A stretch of 6,036 bases of DNA from Actinomycetes bacterium (GTDB lineage Bacteria > Actinomycetota > Actinomycetes > Actinomycetales > Cellulomonadaceae), in contig JAEWQZ010000320.1 of the NCBI GenBank assembly GCA_023460255.1, positions 1 through 6,036 on the forward strand, read 5' to 3'. Below the pieces are notes generated by a model. It searched no databases. It saw nothing but the letters and a program-made list of their open reading frames with translations, and was not told the DNA's origin. The stretch's first letter is position 1; the number at the start of each line of letters is the position of its first letter. Below are positions 1 to 5,790 of the stretch, one piece after another. A program made the translations under genes and the position numbers.

Positions 1-1122
1 CTCCAGGACCCCGCGCGGCCGCCCGCGACGCCGGGTCCCGCCGCCCACCCGACCGACCTCCCCCGGCGGCGCTTCCTCGTGCTGGCGTCGACGGCGGCCG
101 CTGTCGCGGCGCTCGGCGCGGCCGGCGGCCGCCTCCTCTCGTCTCCCCGGCTCGACCGCATCCGCGAGACGATCCGGCTCCCGCGCCCGGCTGCCCCGGC
201 CGGACCCGTCCCGCCCGGGGCGTCCCTCCCCGTCGACGGGATCACCCCGCTGCACGTTCCCAACCCCGACTTCTACCGGATCGACACGGCCCTGATCGTG
301 CCCGACGTGGACCCCGAGGACTGGGTCCTCGAGGTGCGCGGCCTGGTGGACCGGCCGTTCAGCCTGAGCTACGACGACCTCCTCGCCCTGCCGCACGTCG
401 AGTCCGACGTCACCCTCGCCTGCGTCTCGAACGAGGTGGGCGGCGGTCTCGTCGGGAACGCCCGCTGGCAGGGCGTGCCGCTGCGCGACCTGCTCGACCG
501 CGCCGGCGTGCGACCCGGCGCCACCCAGCTGATCGGCCGATCGGTGGACGGCTTCACCGCGGGCTTCCCGGTGGAGCTCGCCCTCGCCGACGACGGCGGC
601 GCCCTCGTCGCGCTGGGCATGAACGGCGAGCCGCTGCCCCGGGCCCACGGCTTCCCGGCGCGCCTCGTCGTGCCGGGCCTGTACGGCTACGTCTCGGCGA
701 CCAAGTGGCTCGAGGCGATCGAGCTGACGACCTTCGAGGAGGAGGTCGGCTACTGGATCCCGCGCGGCTGGGCGCGCGAGGGCCCGATCAAGACGCAGTC
801 GCGCATCGACGTCCCCCGGCGGGGCACGGTGCGCGCCGGCCGCCAGCCCGTCGCCGGCGTGGCGTGGGCGCCCTCGCGCGGCATCGAGCGGGTCGAGGTC
901 CGCATCGACGACGGCCCCTGGCTCCGCGCCGACCTCGCCGACAGCCTCGGCGTCGACGCCTGGCGGCAGTGGGTGTACCAGTGGGACGCGACGCCGGGCG
1001 AGCACACCATCACCGTGCGCGCCACGGACGGCGCCGGCGACGTGCAGACCGCCCGCACCGCGCCCCCCGCTCCCGACGGCGCGAGCGGCCACCACACGAT
1101 CCGCGTCCGCGTCGCCCGCTGA
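1..1122 (+). CDS. Molybdopterin-dependent oxidoreductase, sulfite-oxidase fold (5' end outside window)
   Basis: The reading frame is open from the first base to a TGA at 1120-1122, giving 373 visible residues. A GTG at 79 is available, but an RRRFLVLAS twin-arginine-like motif followed by an Ala/Gly-rich hydrophobic stretch lies at visible residues 22-45 and begins before that GTG, so the true start is upstream of the window. Related actinobacterial proteins, as I recall them, carry several N-terminal membrane helices before such a motif, which would lie off the left edge. The Mo-pterin domain spans about residues 75-270. It contains TLACVSNEVGG with the expected molybdenum-ligand Cys at residue 141 (TGC 421-423), then GNARWQGVPLRDLL, and later GYVSATKWL and YWIPRGWAREGPIKTQSRID. 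The C-terminal 100 residues form the Ig-like dimerisation domain of the family. The protein probably acts on the outer face of the membrane; its substrate cannot be told from the sequence. A strong hairpin follows 43 bp downstream, so it looks like a unit separate from the arginine genes. Confidence 0.93.
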   Translation, partial: LQDPARPPATPGPAAHPTDLPRRRFLVLASTAAAVAALGAAGGRLLSSPRLDRIRETIRLPRPAAPAGPVPPGASLPVDGITPLHVPNPDFYRIDTALIVPDVDPEDWVLEVRGLVDRPFSLSYDDLLALPHVESDVTLACVSNEVGGGLVGNARWQGVPLRDLLDRAGVRPGATQLIGRSVDGFTAGFPVELALADDGGALVALGMNGEPLPRAHGFPARLVVPGLYGYVSATKWLEAIELTTFEEEVGYWIPRGWAREGPIKTQSRIDVPRRGTVRAGRQPVAGVAWAPSRGIERVEVRIDDGPWLRADLADSLGVDAWRQWVYQWDATPGEHTITVRATDGAGDVQTARTAPPAPDGASGHHTIRVRVAR

Positions 1123-1165
1123 CCGACCCCGCCGCTCGCCGGGCCCCCACGCACCCGGGTCCGCC

Positions 1166-1208
1166 GTGCGGAAGGTTCGCCGCGGCATGTGCGGCCGACC
1201 TTCCGCAC
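1166..1208 (+). terminator. Long GC-rich hairpin downstream of the molybdoenzyme gene
   Basis: GTGCGGAAGGT (1166-1176) and ACCTTCCGCAC (1198-1208) are a perfect 11-bp inverted repeat. Inside them GCCGC (1179-1183) pairs with GCGGC (1191-1195), leaving a 7-nt loop. The hairpin begins 43 bp after the upstream stop codon and more than 200 bp before the next gene, the usual place for a terminator. There is no T-tract, which is common for high-GC actinobacterial terminators but leaves the call uncertain. An alternative is a dyad operator, because the arm sequence GACCTTCCGC recurs at 5210-5219. Confidence 0.55.
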
Positions 1209-1239
1209 AGCCGGTGGCCGACCGACGGCGCCTGAGGAG

Positions 1240-1304
1240 CGCAACGAATCGCCGCTGCGGGGCCGCCCGACGCAACGGATCGACGGGGCGCGCGCACCGT
1301 TGCG
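1240..1304 (+). promoter_or_regulatory. Three-copy CGCAACG motif array upstream of the arginine operon
   Basis: CGCAACGAATCG (1240-1251) and CGCAACGGATCG (1271-1282) are direct repeats differing at one base, with start-to-start spacing of 31 bp, close to three helical turns. The inverted copy CCGTTGCG (1297-1304) is the exact reverse complement of CGCAACGG in the second copy. The array lies in otherwise non-coding DNA before a possible -10 box at 1331. Repeated, helically phased half-sites suit an AsnC/Lrp-type octamer such as the one encoded at 5261. That link is inference only. Confidence 0.5.
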
Positions 1305-1330
1305 ACCACCCCTGCCCGGCGTCGTGCACC

Positions 1331-1336
1331 TAACCT
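1331..1336 (+). promoter_or_regulatory. Possible -10 box (TAACCT) for the arginine operon
   Basis: TAACCT fits the actinobacterial TANNNT pattern and is one of very few AT-containing spots in this gap. Transcription would start near A1343, giving a leader of about 82 nt. No good -35 hexamer lies 16-19 bp upstream, consistent with an activator-dependent promoter but also with a chance match. Confidence 0.35.
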
Positions 1337-1349
1337 CGATCCAGACGCA

Positions 1350-1380
1350 CGCGGGAGCCTCCACCCGAGGCCCACCCGCG
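1350..1380 (+). promoter_or_regulatory. Possible hairpin in the leader of the arginine operon
   Basis: CGCGGG (1350-1355) pairs with CCCGCG (1375-1380), and inside it GCCTC (1357-1361) pairs with GAGGC (1367-1371) around a 5-nt loop. If transcription starts near 1343, this 11-bp stem would sit at the very 5' end of the mRNA and leave the ribosome binding site at 1414 free. It may protect the mRNA or be fortuitous pairing in GC-rich DNA. I see no known riboswitch fold. Confidence 0.3.
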
Positions 1381-1413
1381 CGTCCACCCTGCTCCCCCAC
1401 CCGGCCCGACCCC

Positions 1414-1419
1414 GGAGGA
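1414..1419 (+). promoter_or_regulatory. Shine-Dalgarno GGAGGA deciding the GTG start at 1425
   Basis: GGAGGA ends 5 nt before GTG 1425-1427. The first ATG in frame lies at codon 12, inside the conserved LMC motif of the protein, so GTG is the start. Confidence 0.85.
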
Positions 1420-1424
1420 CGCCC

Positions 1425-2258
1425 GTGACCCGCACCCCGACCGCGCGCCACTACCTCATGTGCCGCCCGACGTACTTCGACGTCACGTACGAGATCAACC
1501 CGTGGATGGACGTCACGAAGCACACGGACACGGCCCGCGCCGTCGCGCAGTGGGAGGTGCTGTACCGGCAGTACCTGGACTGGGGCCACACCGTCGAGCT
1601 CATCGACCCGATCCCCGGCCTGCCGGACATGGTGTACGCGGCGAACGGCGCCATGGTCGTCGACGGCCTCGTGTACTCGGCACGGTTCCGCTACCCGGAG
1701 CGCGCCGCCGAAGGCCCCGCCTACCAGAAGTGGTTCGCCGACCGTGGCTACGTCACCCACACCGCCGCCGAGGTCAACGAGGGCGAGGGCGACATCCTCA
1801 TGGCCGGGGACACCATCCTCGGCGGCTCCGGCTTCCGGACCGACCCCGCCGCGCACCGCGAGCTCGCCGAGCTGACCGGCCACGAGGTCGTCACCCTCGA
1901 GCTCGTGGACCCGCGGTGGTACCACCTGGACACCGCGCTGACCGCGCTCAACGGGACCCCCGCCCAGCCGCTCGTCGCCTACTACCCGGGCGCCTTCTCG
2001 GCGGCCTCGCAGGGCGTCCTGCGCGAGCGCTTCCCGGACGCGATCATCGCCACGGAGCGCGACGCGCTCGTCCTCGGCCTGAACTCCGTCTCCGACGGCT
2101 ACCACGTGGTGCACTCCCCCGCGGCCGTCGACTTCCCTGCGCAGCTGCGCGAGCACGGGTTCGAGCCCGTCGCCGTCGACACGTCCGAGCTGCTCAAGGG
2201 CGGCGGCGGCGCCAAGTGCTGCACCCTGGAGATCCGCCCACCGAAGGGGACACCGTGA
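1425..2258 (+). CDS. ddaH: Pentein-family arginine hydrolase (DDAH / arginine dihydrolase type)
   Basis: The 277-residue protein has the guanidino-group hydrolase (amidinotransferase/pentein) fold along its whole length. The N-terminus LMCRPTYFDVTYEINPWM (11-28) is followed by GLPDMVYAANGA (65-76), NEGEGD (118-123), RWYHLDTA (164-171) and the C-terminal AKCCTLE (263-269). By family comparison the catalytic set is Cys265 as nucleophile, His167, and the acidic residues around Glu119/Asp123. Family members hydrolyse the guanidinium carbon in the cytoplasm. Dimethylargininases yield citrulline and dimethylamine, arginine deiminases citrulline, and arginine dihydrolases (cyanobacterial ArgZ/AgrE) ornithine, CO2 and ammonia. 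The N-terminal motif and Asn74 resemble ArgZ as I remember it, and the next gene uses ornithine, so dihydrolase activity is a serious alternative to the usual dimethylargininase label. It is translationally coupled to rocD through a GTGA overlap. The family is certain; the exact reaction is not. Confidence 0.93.
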   Translation: MTRTPTARHYLMCRPTYFDVTYEINPWMDVTKHTDTARAVAQWEVLYRQYLDWGHTVELIDPIPGLPDMVYAANGAMVVDGLVYSARFRYPERAAEGPAYQKWFADRGYVTHTAAEVNEGEGDILMAGDTILGGSGFRTDPAAHRELAELTGHEVVTLELVDPRWYHLDTALTALNGTPAQPLVAYYPGAFSAASQGVLRERFPDAIIATERDALVLGLNSVSDGYHVVHSPAAVDFPAQLREHGFEPVAVDTSELLKGGGGAKCCTLEIRPPKGTP

Positions 2259-3526
2259 GCACCCTGCGCGACGAGGACCTCCTGGCCGACGACGACGGCC
2301 TGGCCCTGCCGGGCGCGCCGACGCCGGGGGCGCACCTCGCCGTCAACTACCACCCGCTGCCCGTCCGGATCGCGAGCGGCGAGGGCGCGTGGGTGCGCGA
2401 CGTCGCGGGCATCGAGTACCTCGACTTCCTCGCGGGCTACTCGGCGCTGAACTTCGGGCACCGCCACCCGGCGCTGGTCGCCGCCGCGCACGCCCAGCTC
2501 GACCGGCTCACGCTCACCTCGCGGGCCTTCCTGCACGACCAGCTCGGGGAGTTCGCGGACCGGCTGGCCGGCCTCGTCGGGCCCCTGCTCGCGGCGTCGG
2601 CGGACGGGTCGCGGACCCTCGTCCTGCCCATGAACACCGGCGCCGAGGCGGTCGAGACGGCCGTCAAGACCGTCCGCAAGTGGGGCTACGACGTGCGGGG
2701 CGTGCCCGCCGACGAGGCGACCATCGTCGTGGCCGCCGGCAACTTCCACGGCCGCACCACGACCGTCGTCTCCTTCTCCACCGACGACGACGCGCGGCGC
2801 GGCTTCGGCCCGTACACGCCGGGCTTCCGCGTGGTTCCCTACGGCGACGCCGAGGCCGTGGCCGCGGCGATCGACCACACGACCGTCGCGGTGCTGCTCG
2901 AGCCGATCCAGGGCGAGGCCGGCGTCGTCGTGCCGCCCGCGGACTACCTGCCGGCGGTGCGGGCCGTGTGCGACGCGGCGGGGGTGCTGCTCGTCGCCGA
3001 CGAGATCCAGTCCGGCCTCGGCCGCACCGGGACGACGCTGGCCTGCGAGGTCGTCGGGGTCCGGCCGGACCTCGTGTGCCTCGGCAAGGCCCTCGGCGGC
3101 GGCATCGTGCCGGTCAGCGCCGTCGTCGGGCGCGGTGACGTGCTCGGGGTGCTCACGGCGGGGACGCACGGCTCGACGTTCGGCGGCAACCCGCTCGCCG
3201 CGGCCGTCGGCATCGCCGTCGTGGACCTCCTCGCCACGGGCGAGATGCAGTCCCGGGCCGCCGCCCTCGGCGCGCACCTGCACGCCCGGCTGGGCGAGAT
3301 GGTCCGCGCGGGCCTCGCGGAGGCGAGCCGCGGCGTCGGCCTCTGGGCGGGCGTGGACGTCGCGCCCGACCGCGGGACCGGCCGCGACCTGGCCGAACGC
3401 CTCCTCGCCCGTCGGGTGCTCGTCAAGGACACCCACGGGCACACGGTGCGGCTCTCGCCGCCGCTGGTGATCAGCCCGGACGACCTCGACTGGGCCCTGG
3501 ACCGGATCGCCGACGCGCTGGCCTGA
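2255..3526 (+). CDS. rocD: Ornithine aminotransferase (ornithine--oxo-acid transaminase)
   Basis: The 423-residue class-III PLP aminotransferase starts at GTG 2255-2257, overlapping the upstream stop as GTGA, with AAGGGGA at 2244-2250 as ribosome binding site. The frame is open much further upstream, but that part is antisense-like Arg-rich shadow of the previous gene. The chain contains NYHPLPV (31-37), the GYSALNFGHRHP segment (61-72), NTGAEAVETAVKTVRKWGY for the PLP phosphate region, VADEIQSGLGRTG with Asp249 for the pyridine nitrogen, CLGKALGGG with Schiff-base Lys278, and GSTFGGNPLAAAV. These are the hallmarks of ornithine aminotransferase, which moves the delta-amino group of ornithine to 2-oxoglutarate, giving glutamate-5-semialdehyde (in equilibrium with pyrroline-5-carboxylate) in the cytoplasm. 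The length is normal and the gene intact, unlike M. tuberculosis, where rocD is split into rocD1 and rocD2. Other class-III aminotransferases, such as acetylornithine aminotransferase, are less likely given the N-terminus and context. Confidence 0.95.
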   Translation: MSTLRDEDLLADDDGLALPGAPTPGAHLAVNYHPLPVRIASGEGAWVRDVAGIEYLDFLAGYSALNFGHRHPALVAAAHAQLDRLTLTSRAFLHDQLGEFADRLAGLVGPLLAASADGSRTLVLPMNTGAEAVETAVKTVRKWGYDVRGVPADEATIVVAAGNFHGRTTTVVSFSTDDDARRGFGPYTPGFRVVPYGDAEAVAAAIDHTTVAVLLEPIQGEAGVVVPPADYLPAVRAVCDAAGVLLVADEIQSGLGRTGTTLACEVVGVRPDLVCLGKALGGGIVPVSAVVGRGDVLGVLTAGTHGSTFGGNPLAAAVGIAVVDLLATGEMQSRAAALGAHLHARLGEMVRAGLAEASRGVGLWAGVDVAPDRGTGRDLAERLLARRVLVKDTHGHTVRLSPPLVISPDDLDWALDRIADALA

Positions 3527-3543
3527 CCACCCGCCCGGTCAGG
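3522..3543. terminator. Hairpin spanning the stop codons of both convergent genes
   Basis: CCTGACC (3522-3528) and GGTCAGG (3537-3543) form a perfect 7-bp stem with an 8-nt loop. The left arm contains the rocD stop TGA (3524-3526), and the right arm contains the reverse-strand stop of the permease gene (3539-3541). Being symmetric, it could end transcription from both sides. There is no T-tract on either strand, so termination is inferred from position and symmetry only. Confidence 0.4.
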
Positions 3544-5149
3544 GCACCATCCAGGCCAGCGGGCCGGTCTGGAGCAGCACGAGGCCGGTGACGAGCACGA
3601 GCAGCCCGAGGCTCCACGGCAGCAGCTTGCGGAACAAGGTCGGCTCGCTGCCCGGCTGCCCGACGGCGGCCGCCGCGACCGCGAGGTTCTGCAGCGACAG
3701 CATCTTGCCGAGCACCCCGGCCGAGGAGTTCGCCGACGCCATGAGCACCGGCGACAGCCCGGTCTGCTCCGCAGCCGTCACCTGGAGCTGACCGAAGAGC
3801 GCGTTCGACGACGTGTCCGACCCGGTCAGCGCGACGCCGATCCAGCCGATCAGGGGCGACAGCGCCGCGAACGCGACGCCCGTCGAGGCGAGCGCCGCGC
3901 CGAGCGTCGTCGTCTGGCCGGAGAGGTTCATGACGAACGACAGGGCGAGCACCGCCGTGACCGTCACGATCGTCAGGCGCAGCTGGGCGAGCGTCTCGCG
4001 GTAGATCCGCAGCCCCCGCCGCAGGCCCACCCGGTACATCGCCATGGTCGCCAGGCCCGCGAGCAGGAGGAGCGTGCCGGTCGCCTTGAGGTGGTCGAGC
4101 GTGAACGTCTGGGCGCCGACCGGCTCGCCGTCGGGCGTGACGACGTCCAGCCCCGGCCACGCGAAGGTGACCCGTCCGACGTCGGACAGCCACTCCTTGA
4201 CCGCCGGCACCTGCGCCAGCGTGAAGACCGCCATGACGACGAGGTACGGCGCCACCGCGAACCAGACCTCCCGGGGCGCCGGGCGGACGACGACCTCCCG
4301 CTCGGCCTCCTCCTCCACCTCGATCCCGACGAGCTCGGCGGGCCGCCACACCCGCAGCATGGCGAGCACCGCCGCCACCGTCGCCACGGCCGCGACGACG
4401 TCCGTCAGCTCCACCGCGAGGAAGTTCGAGGTGACGAGCTTCGCCAGGCCGAACACGAAGCCCGCCACCAGCGCGACCGGCCAGGTCTGCCGCACGCCCC
4501 GGCGCCCGTCGACCATGAGCACCAGCAGCACCGGGACCAGGAGCGCGATGAACGGCGTCTGGCGGCCGGCCATCGCCGACAGGTCGTCCAGCGGCAGACC
4601 GGTGACGCCCGCGAGCGCGATGATCGGCGCCGCCATCGCGCCGAAGGCCACGGGCGCGGTGTTGGCCAGCAGGGAGACCAGCGCCGACGTCATGGGCTTC
4701 ATGCCCGCCGCCATGAGCATCGCCGCCGAGATGGCGACCGGCGCCCCGTACCCGGCCAACGCCTCCAGCAGGGAGCCGAAGCAGAACGCGACGAGGATCG
4801 CGAGGATGCGCAGGTCGTCCGAGACCGAGCGGATCGACCGGCCGAGCACGTCGAACCACGGGGTGTCCACGGTGATCCGGTACAGCCACAGCGCGTTGAC
4901 GAGGATCCACAGGATCGGGAAGAGCCCGTAGAACCCGCCTTCCGCCGCGGCGCTCAGCGCCTGCCCCACGGGCATCCGCCAGCCGACGACCGCGAGCAGC
5001 AGCGCGGCGGCCAGGCTCACCAGGGCCGCGCGGTGCGCCTTCATGCGCACGACGCCGAGCAGGGCGAAGAGCAGCACCAGCGGCAGCGCGGCGCACAGGG
5101 CCGACGCGAGCAGCGACCCGGCGACGGGCGCGGTCTCCTGCTGGAACAC
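3539..5149 (-). CDS. lldP: Lactate-permease-family transporter (LldP/LctP)
   Basis: This is a 536-residue, very hydrophobic membrane protein with roughly a dozen helices. The start is GTG (5149-5147), placed by GGGAGG on the reverse strand; the frame runs further upstream but turns Arg-rich and crosses the AsnC gene. Family signatures are GSLLEALAGYGAPVAISAAM (125-144), LTGSDTSSNALFG (441-453), NSSAGVLGKMLSLQN (474-488) and the C-terminal LAWMVP, which matches the TWMIP end of E. coli LldP as I recall it. Characterised members import L-lactate, D-lactate or glycolate with protons across the cytoplasmic membrane. An acidic cytoplasmic-looking loop (EVEEEAERE) follows the middle helices. In the third signature a Leu replaces the Pro of the usual K-M-I-S-P-Q. 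No lactate dehydrogenase or lutABC gene is visible nearby. The gene is convergent with rocD and divergent from the AsnC gene, so that protein may regulate it. The exact substrate is open. Confidence 0.93.
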   Translation of the reverse strand: MFQQETAPVAGSLLASALCAALPLVLLFALLGVVRMKAHRAALVSLAAALLLAVVGWRMPVGQALSAAAEGGFYGLFPILWILVNALWLYRITVDTPWFDVLGRSIRSVSDDLRILAILVAFCFGSLLEALAGYGAPVAISAAMLMAAGMKPMTSALVSLLANTAPVAFGAMAAPIIALAGVTGLPLDDLSAMAGRQTPFIALLVPVLLVLMVDGRRGVRQTWPVALVAGFVFGLAKLVTSNFLAVELTDVVAAVATVAAVLAMLRVWRPAELVGIEVEEEAEREVVVRPAPREVWFAVAPYLVVMAVFTLAQVPAVKEWLSDVGRVTFAWPGLDVVTPDGEPVGAQTFTLDHLKATGTLLLLAGLATMAMYRVGLRRGLRIYRETLAQLRLTIVTVTAVLALSFVMNLSGQTTTLGAALASTGVAFAALSPLIGWIGVALTGSDTSSNALFGQLQVTAAEQTGLSPVLMASANSSAGVLGKMLSLQNLAVAAAAVGQPGSEPTLFRKLLPWSLGLLVLVTGLVLLQTGPLAWMVP

Positions 5150-5153
5150 CTGA

Positions 5154-5159
5154 CCTCCC
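5154..5159 (-). promoter_or_regulatory. Shine-Dalgarno GGGAGG deciding the permease start
   Basis: On the reverse strand GGGAGG is followed by TCAG and then GTG (5149-5147). The hydrophobic N-terminus of the permease begins directly after this codon, supporting it over further upstream in-frame codons that fall in the regulator gene. Confidence 0.8.
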
Positions 5160-5164
5160 GGCGG

Positions 5165-5177
5165 GGCGCGACGCGCC
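5165..5177. promoter_or_regulatory. 13-bp perfect palindrome in the divergent control region
   Basis: GGCGCG-A-CGCGCC is a perfect 6+1+6 dyad. It lies 5 bp before the permease ribosome binding site and next to a possible reverse-strand -10 box, CAGAAT (5184-5179). If that -10 is real, transcription of the permease gene would start inside the palindrome, a repressor-type operator arrangement. The region between the divergent genes is only 111 bp, so one protein bound here could affect both. CpG-rich dyads also occur by chance in DNA of this composition. Confidence 0.4.
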
Positions 5178-5259
5178 GATTCTGCCGACGGCGGCCCCCG
5201 GACTCGTGGGACCTTCCGCCGACCGGACGCGCACCCCCCTCTGCGCAGTCGGCGTCGGG

Positions 5260-5265
5260 CATGCT
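5260..5265 (+). promoter_or_regulatory. Possible -10 box for a leaderless regulator transcript
   Basis: CATGCT lies 7 nt before GTG 5273, the spacing expected if transcription starts at the G of that codon. No Shine-Dalgarno sequence precedes either ATG 5261 or GTG 5273, so a leaderless mRNA starting translation at 5273 is plausible. The first base of the box deviates from TANNNT and no clear -35 is seen, so the call is weak. Confidence 0.3.
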
Positions 5266-5788
5266 TGGGTCCGTGCTCCCCGGGGACATCGACCCGATCG
5301 ACGCGGCCATCCTGCGCGAGCTCAGCCGCGACGCGCGGGCGAGCTTCGCGCGCATCGGCGCCGTCGTGAACCTGTCCGCCCCGGCCGTCAAGCGCCGCGT
5401 GGACCGGCTGCTGCGCCGCGGCGTCGTCGACGGGTTCACCGTCCGCCTGGACCCGACGGCGACGGGCTGGGCCACCGAGGCGCACGTGGAGGTGTACGCG
5501 GCCGGCTCGACGAGCCCCGTCGTCATGCGCGAGGCCTTCGAGCGCTACCCGGAGGTCGTCGCAGCGAGCACTGTCACGGGTGACGCCGACGCCGTCGTGC
5601 ACGTGCGCGCGCGGGACATGGCCCACCTGGAGGACGTCGTCGAGCGGATCAACGCCGAGCCCTTCGTCGTGCGGACCCGGTCCAGCGTGGTGCTGACACC
5701 CCTCGTGCGCCGCCCCGACATGCCGCCCGTCGCGGCTCTCGACGCGCCGCCCGGGCCGGTCCCGGACACGCCCCGCGCCCCTGACTGA
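5261..5788 (+). CDS. AsnC/Lrp-family transcriptional regulator
   Basis: The 175-residue protein begins at ATG 5261; GTG 5273 (171 residues) is a good alternative because no ribosome binding site supports either codon and a -10-like box would suit a leaderless start at 5273. The N-terminal winged helix-turn-helix covers about residues 10-62 (IDPIDAAILRELSRDARASF, then the recognition helix LSAPAVKRRVDRLL). The C-terminal alpha-beta ligand-binding (RAM) domain spans about 70-150 and includes VVAASTVTGDADAVVHVRA, the family's GDxD-type effector region. A Pro/Ala-rich tail of about 25 residues follows. The LSAPAVKRRVDR segment resembles, from memory, M. tuberculosis Rv2324, which lies beside a DDAH-like gene and rocD, so this protein most likely controls the arginine operon at 1425-3526. 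Its divergent partner is the permease gene. The effector is probably an amino acid such as arginine or ornithine, by inference. Confidence 0.92.
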   Translation: MLGSVLPGDIDPIDAAILRELSRDARASFARIGAVVNLSAPAVKRRVDRLLRRGVVDGFTVRLDPTATGWATEAHVEVYAAGSTSPVVMREAFERYPEVVAASTVTGDADAVVHVRARDMAHLEDVVERINAEPFVVRTRSSVVLTPLVRRPDMPPVAALDAPPGPVPDTPRAPD

Positions 5789-5790
5789 TC

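Noticed and set aside
79..81. GTG 79 as the true start of the molybdoenzyme
   Set aside because: The twin-arginine-like motif RRRFL lies before it in the same open frame, and no ribosome binding site precedes it, so the gene begins outside the window.
1189..1428. Small 79-codon frame whose stop overlaps the ddaH start, as a possible leader peptide
   Set aside because: It begins inside the hairpin arm region, has no ribosome binding site, and its Pro/Arg/Thr-rich product looks like translated non-coding DNA. The stop overlap is best explained by chance.
750..2156. Long reverse-strand frame across the molybdoenzyme 3' end and ddaH
   Set aside because: Low-complexity Arg/Gly/Val-rich translation, antisense to two conserved genes and spanning the non-coding gap; a composition artefact.
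1460..2254. Upstream extension of the rocD frame, suggesting a fusion protein
   Set aside because: The extension is Arg/Pro-rich and lies over the well-conserved pentein hydrolase. Aminotransferase homology begins just after GTG 2255, which has a ribosome binding site.
3471..5234. 587-residue reverse-strand open frame overlapping the permease in another frame
   Set aside because: The product is Arg/Gly/Ala-rich without domain signatures, while the overlapping frame encodes a textbook LldP protein.
4091..5260. Long open frame on the + strand running across the permease gene in frame with the AsnC regulator
   Set aside because: Its translation is almost purely Arg/His/Asp/Gly-rich low-complexity sequence opposite a clearly conserved membrane protein. 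It is a GC-rich antisense shadow, and the AsnC domain begins only near 5261.
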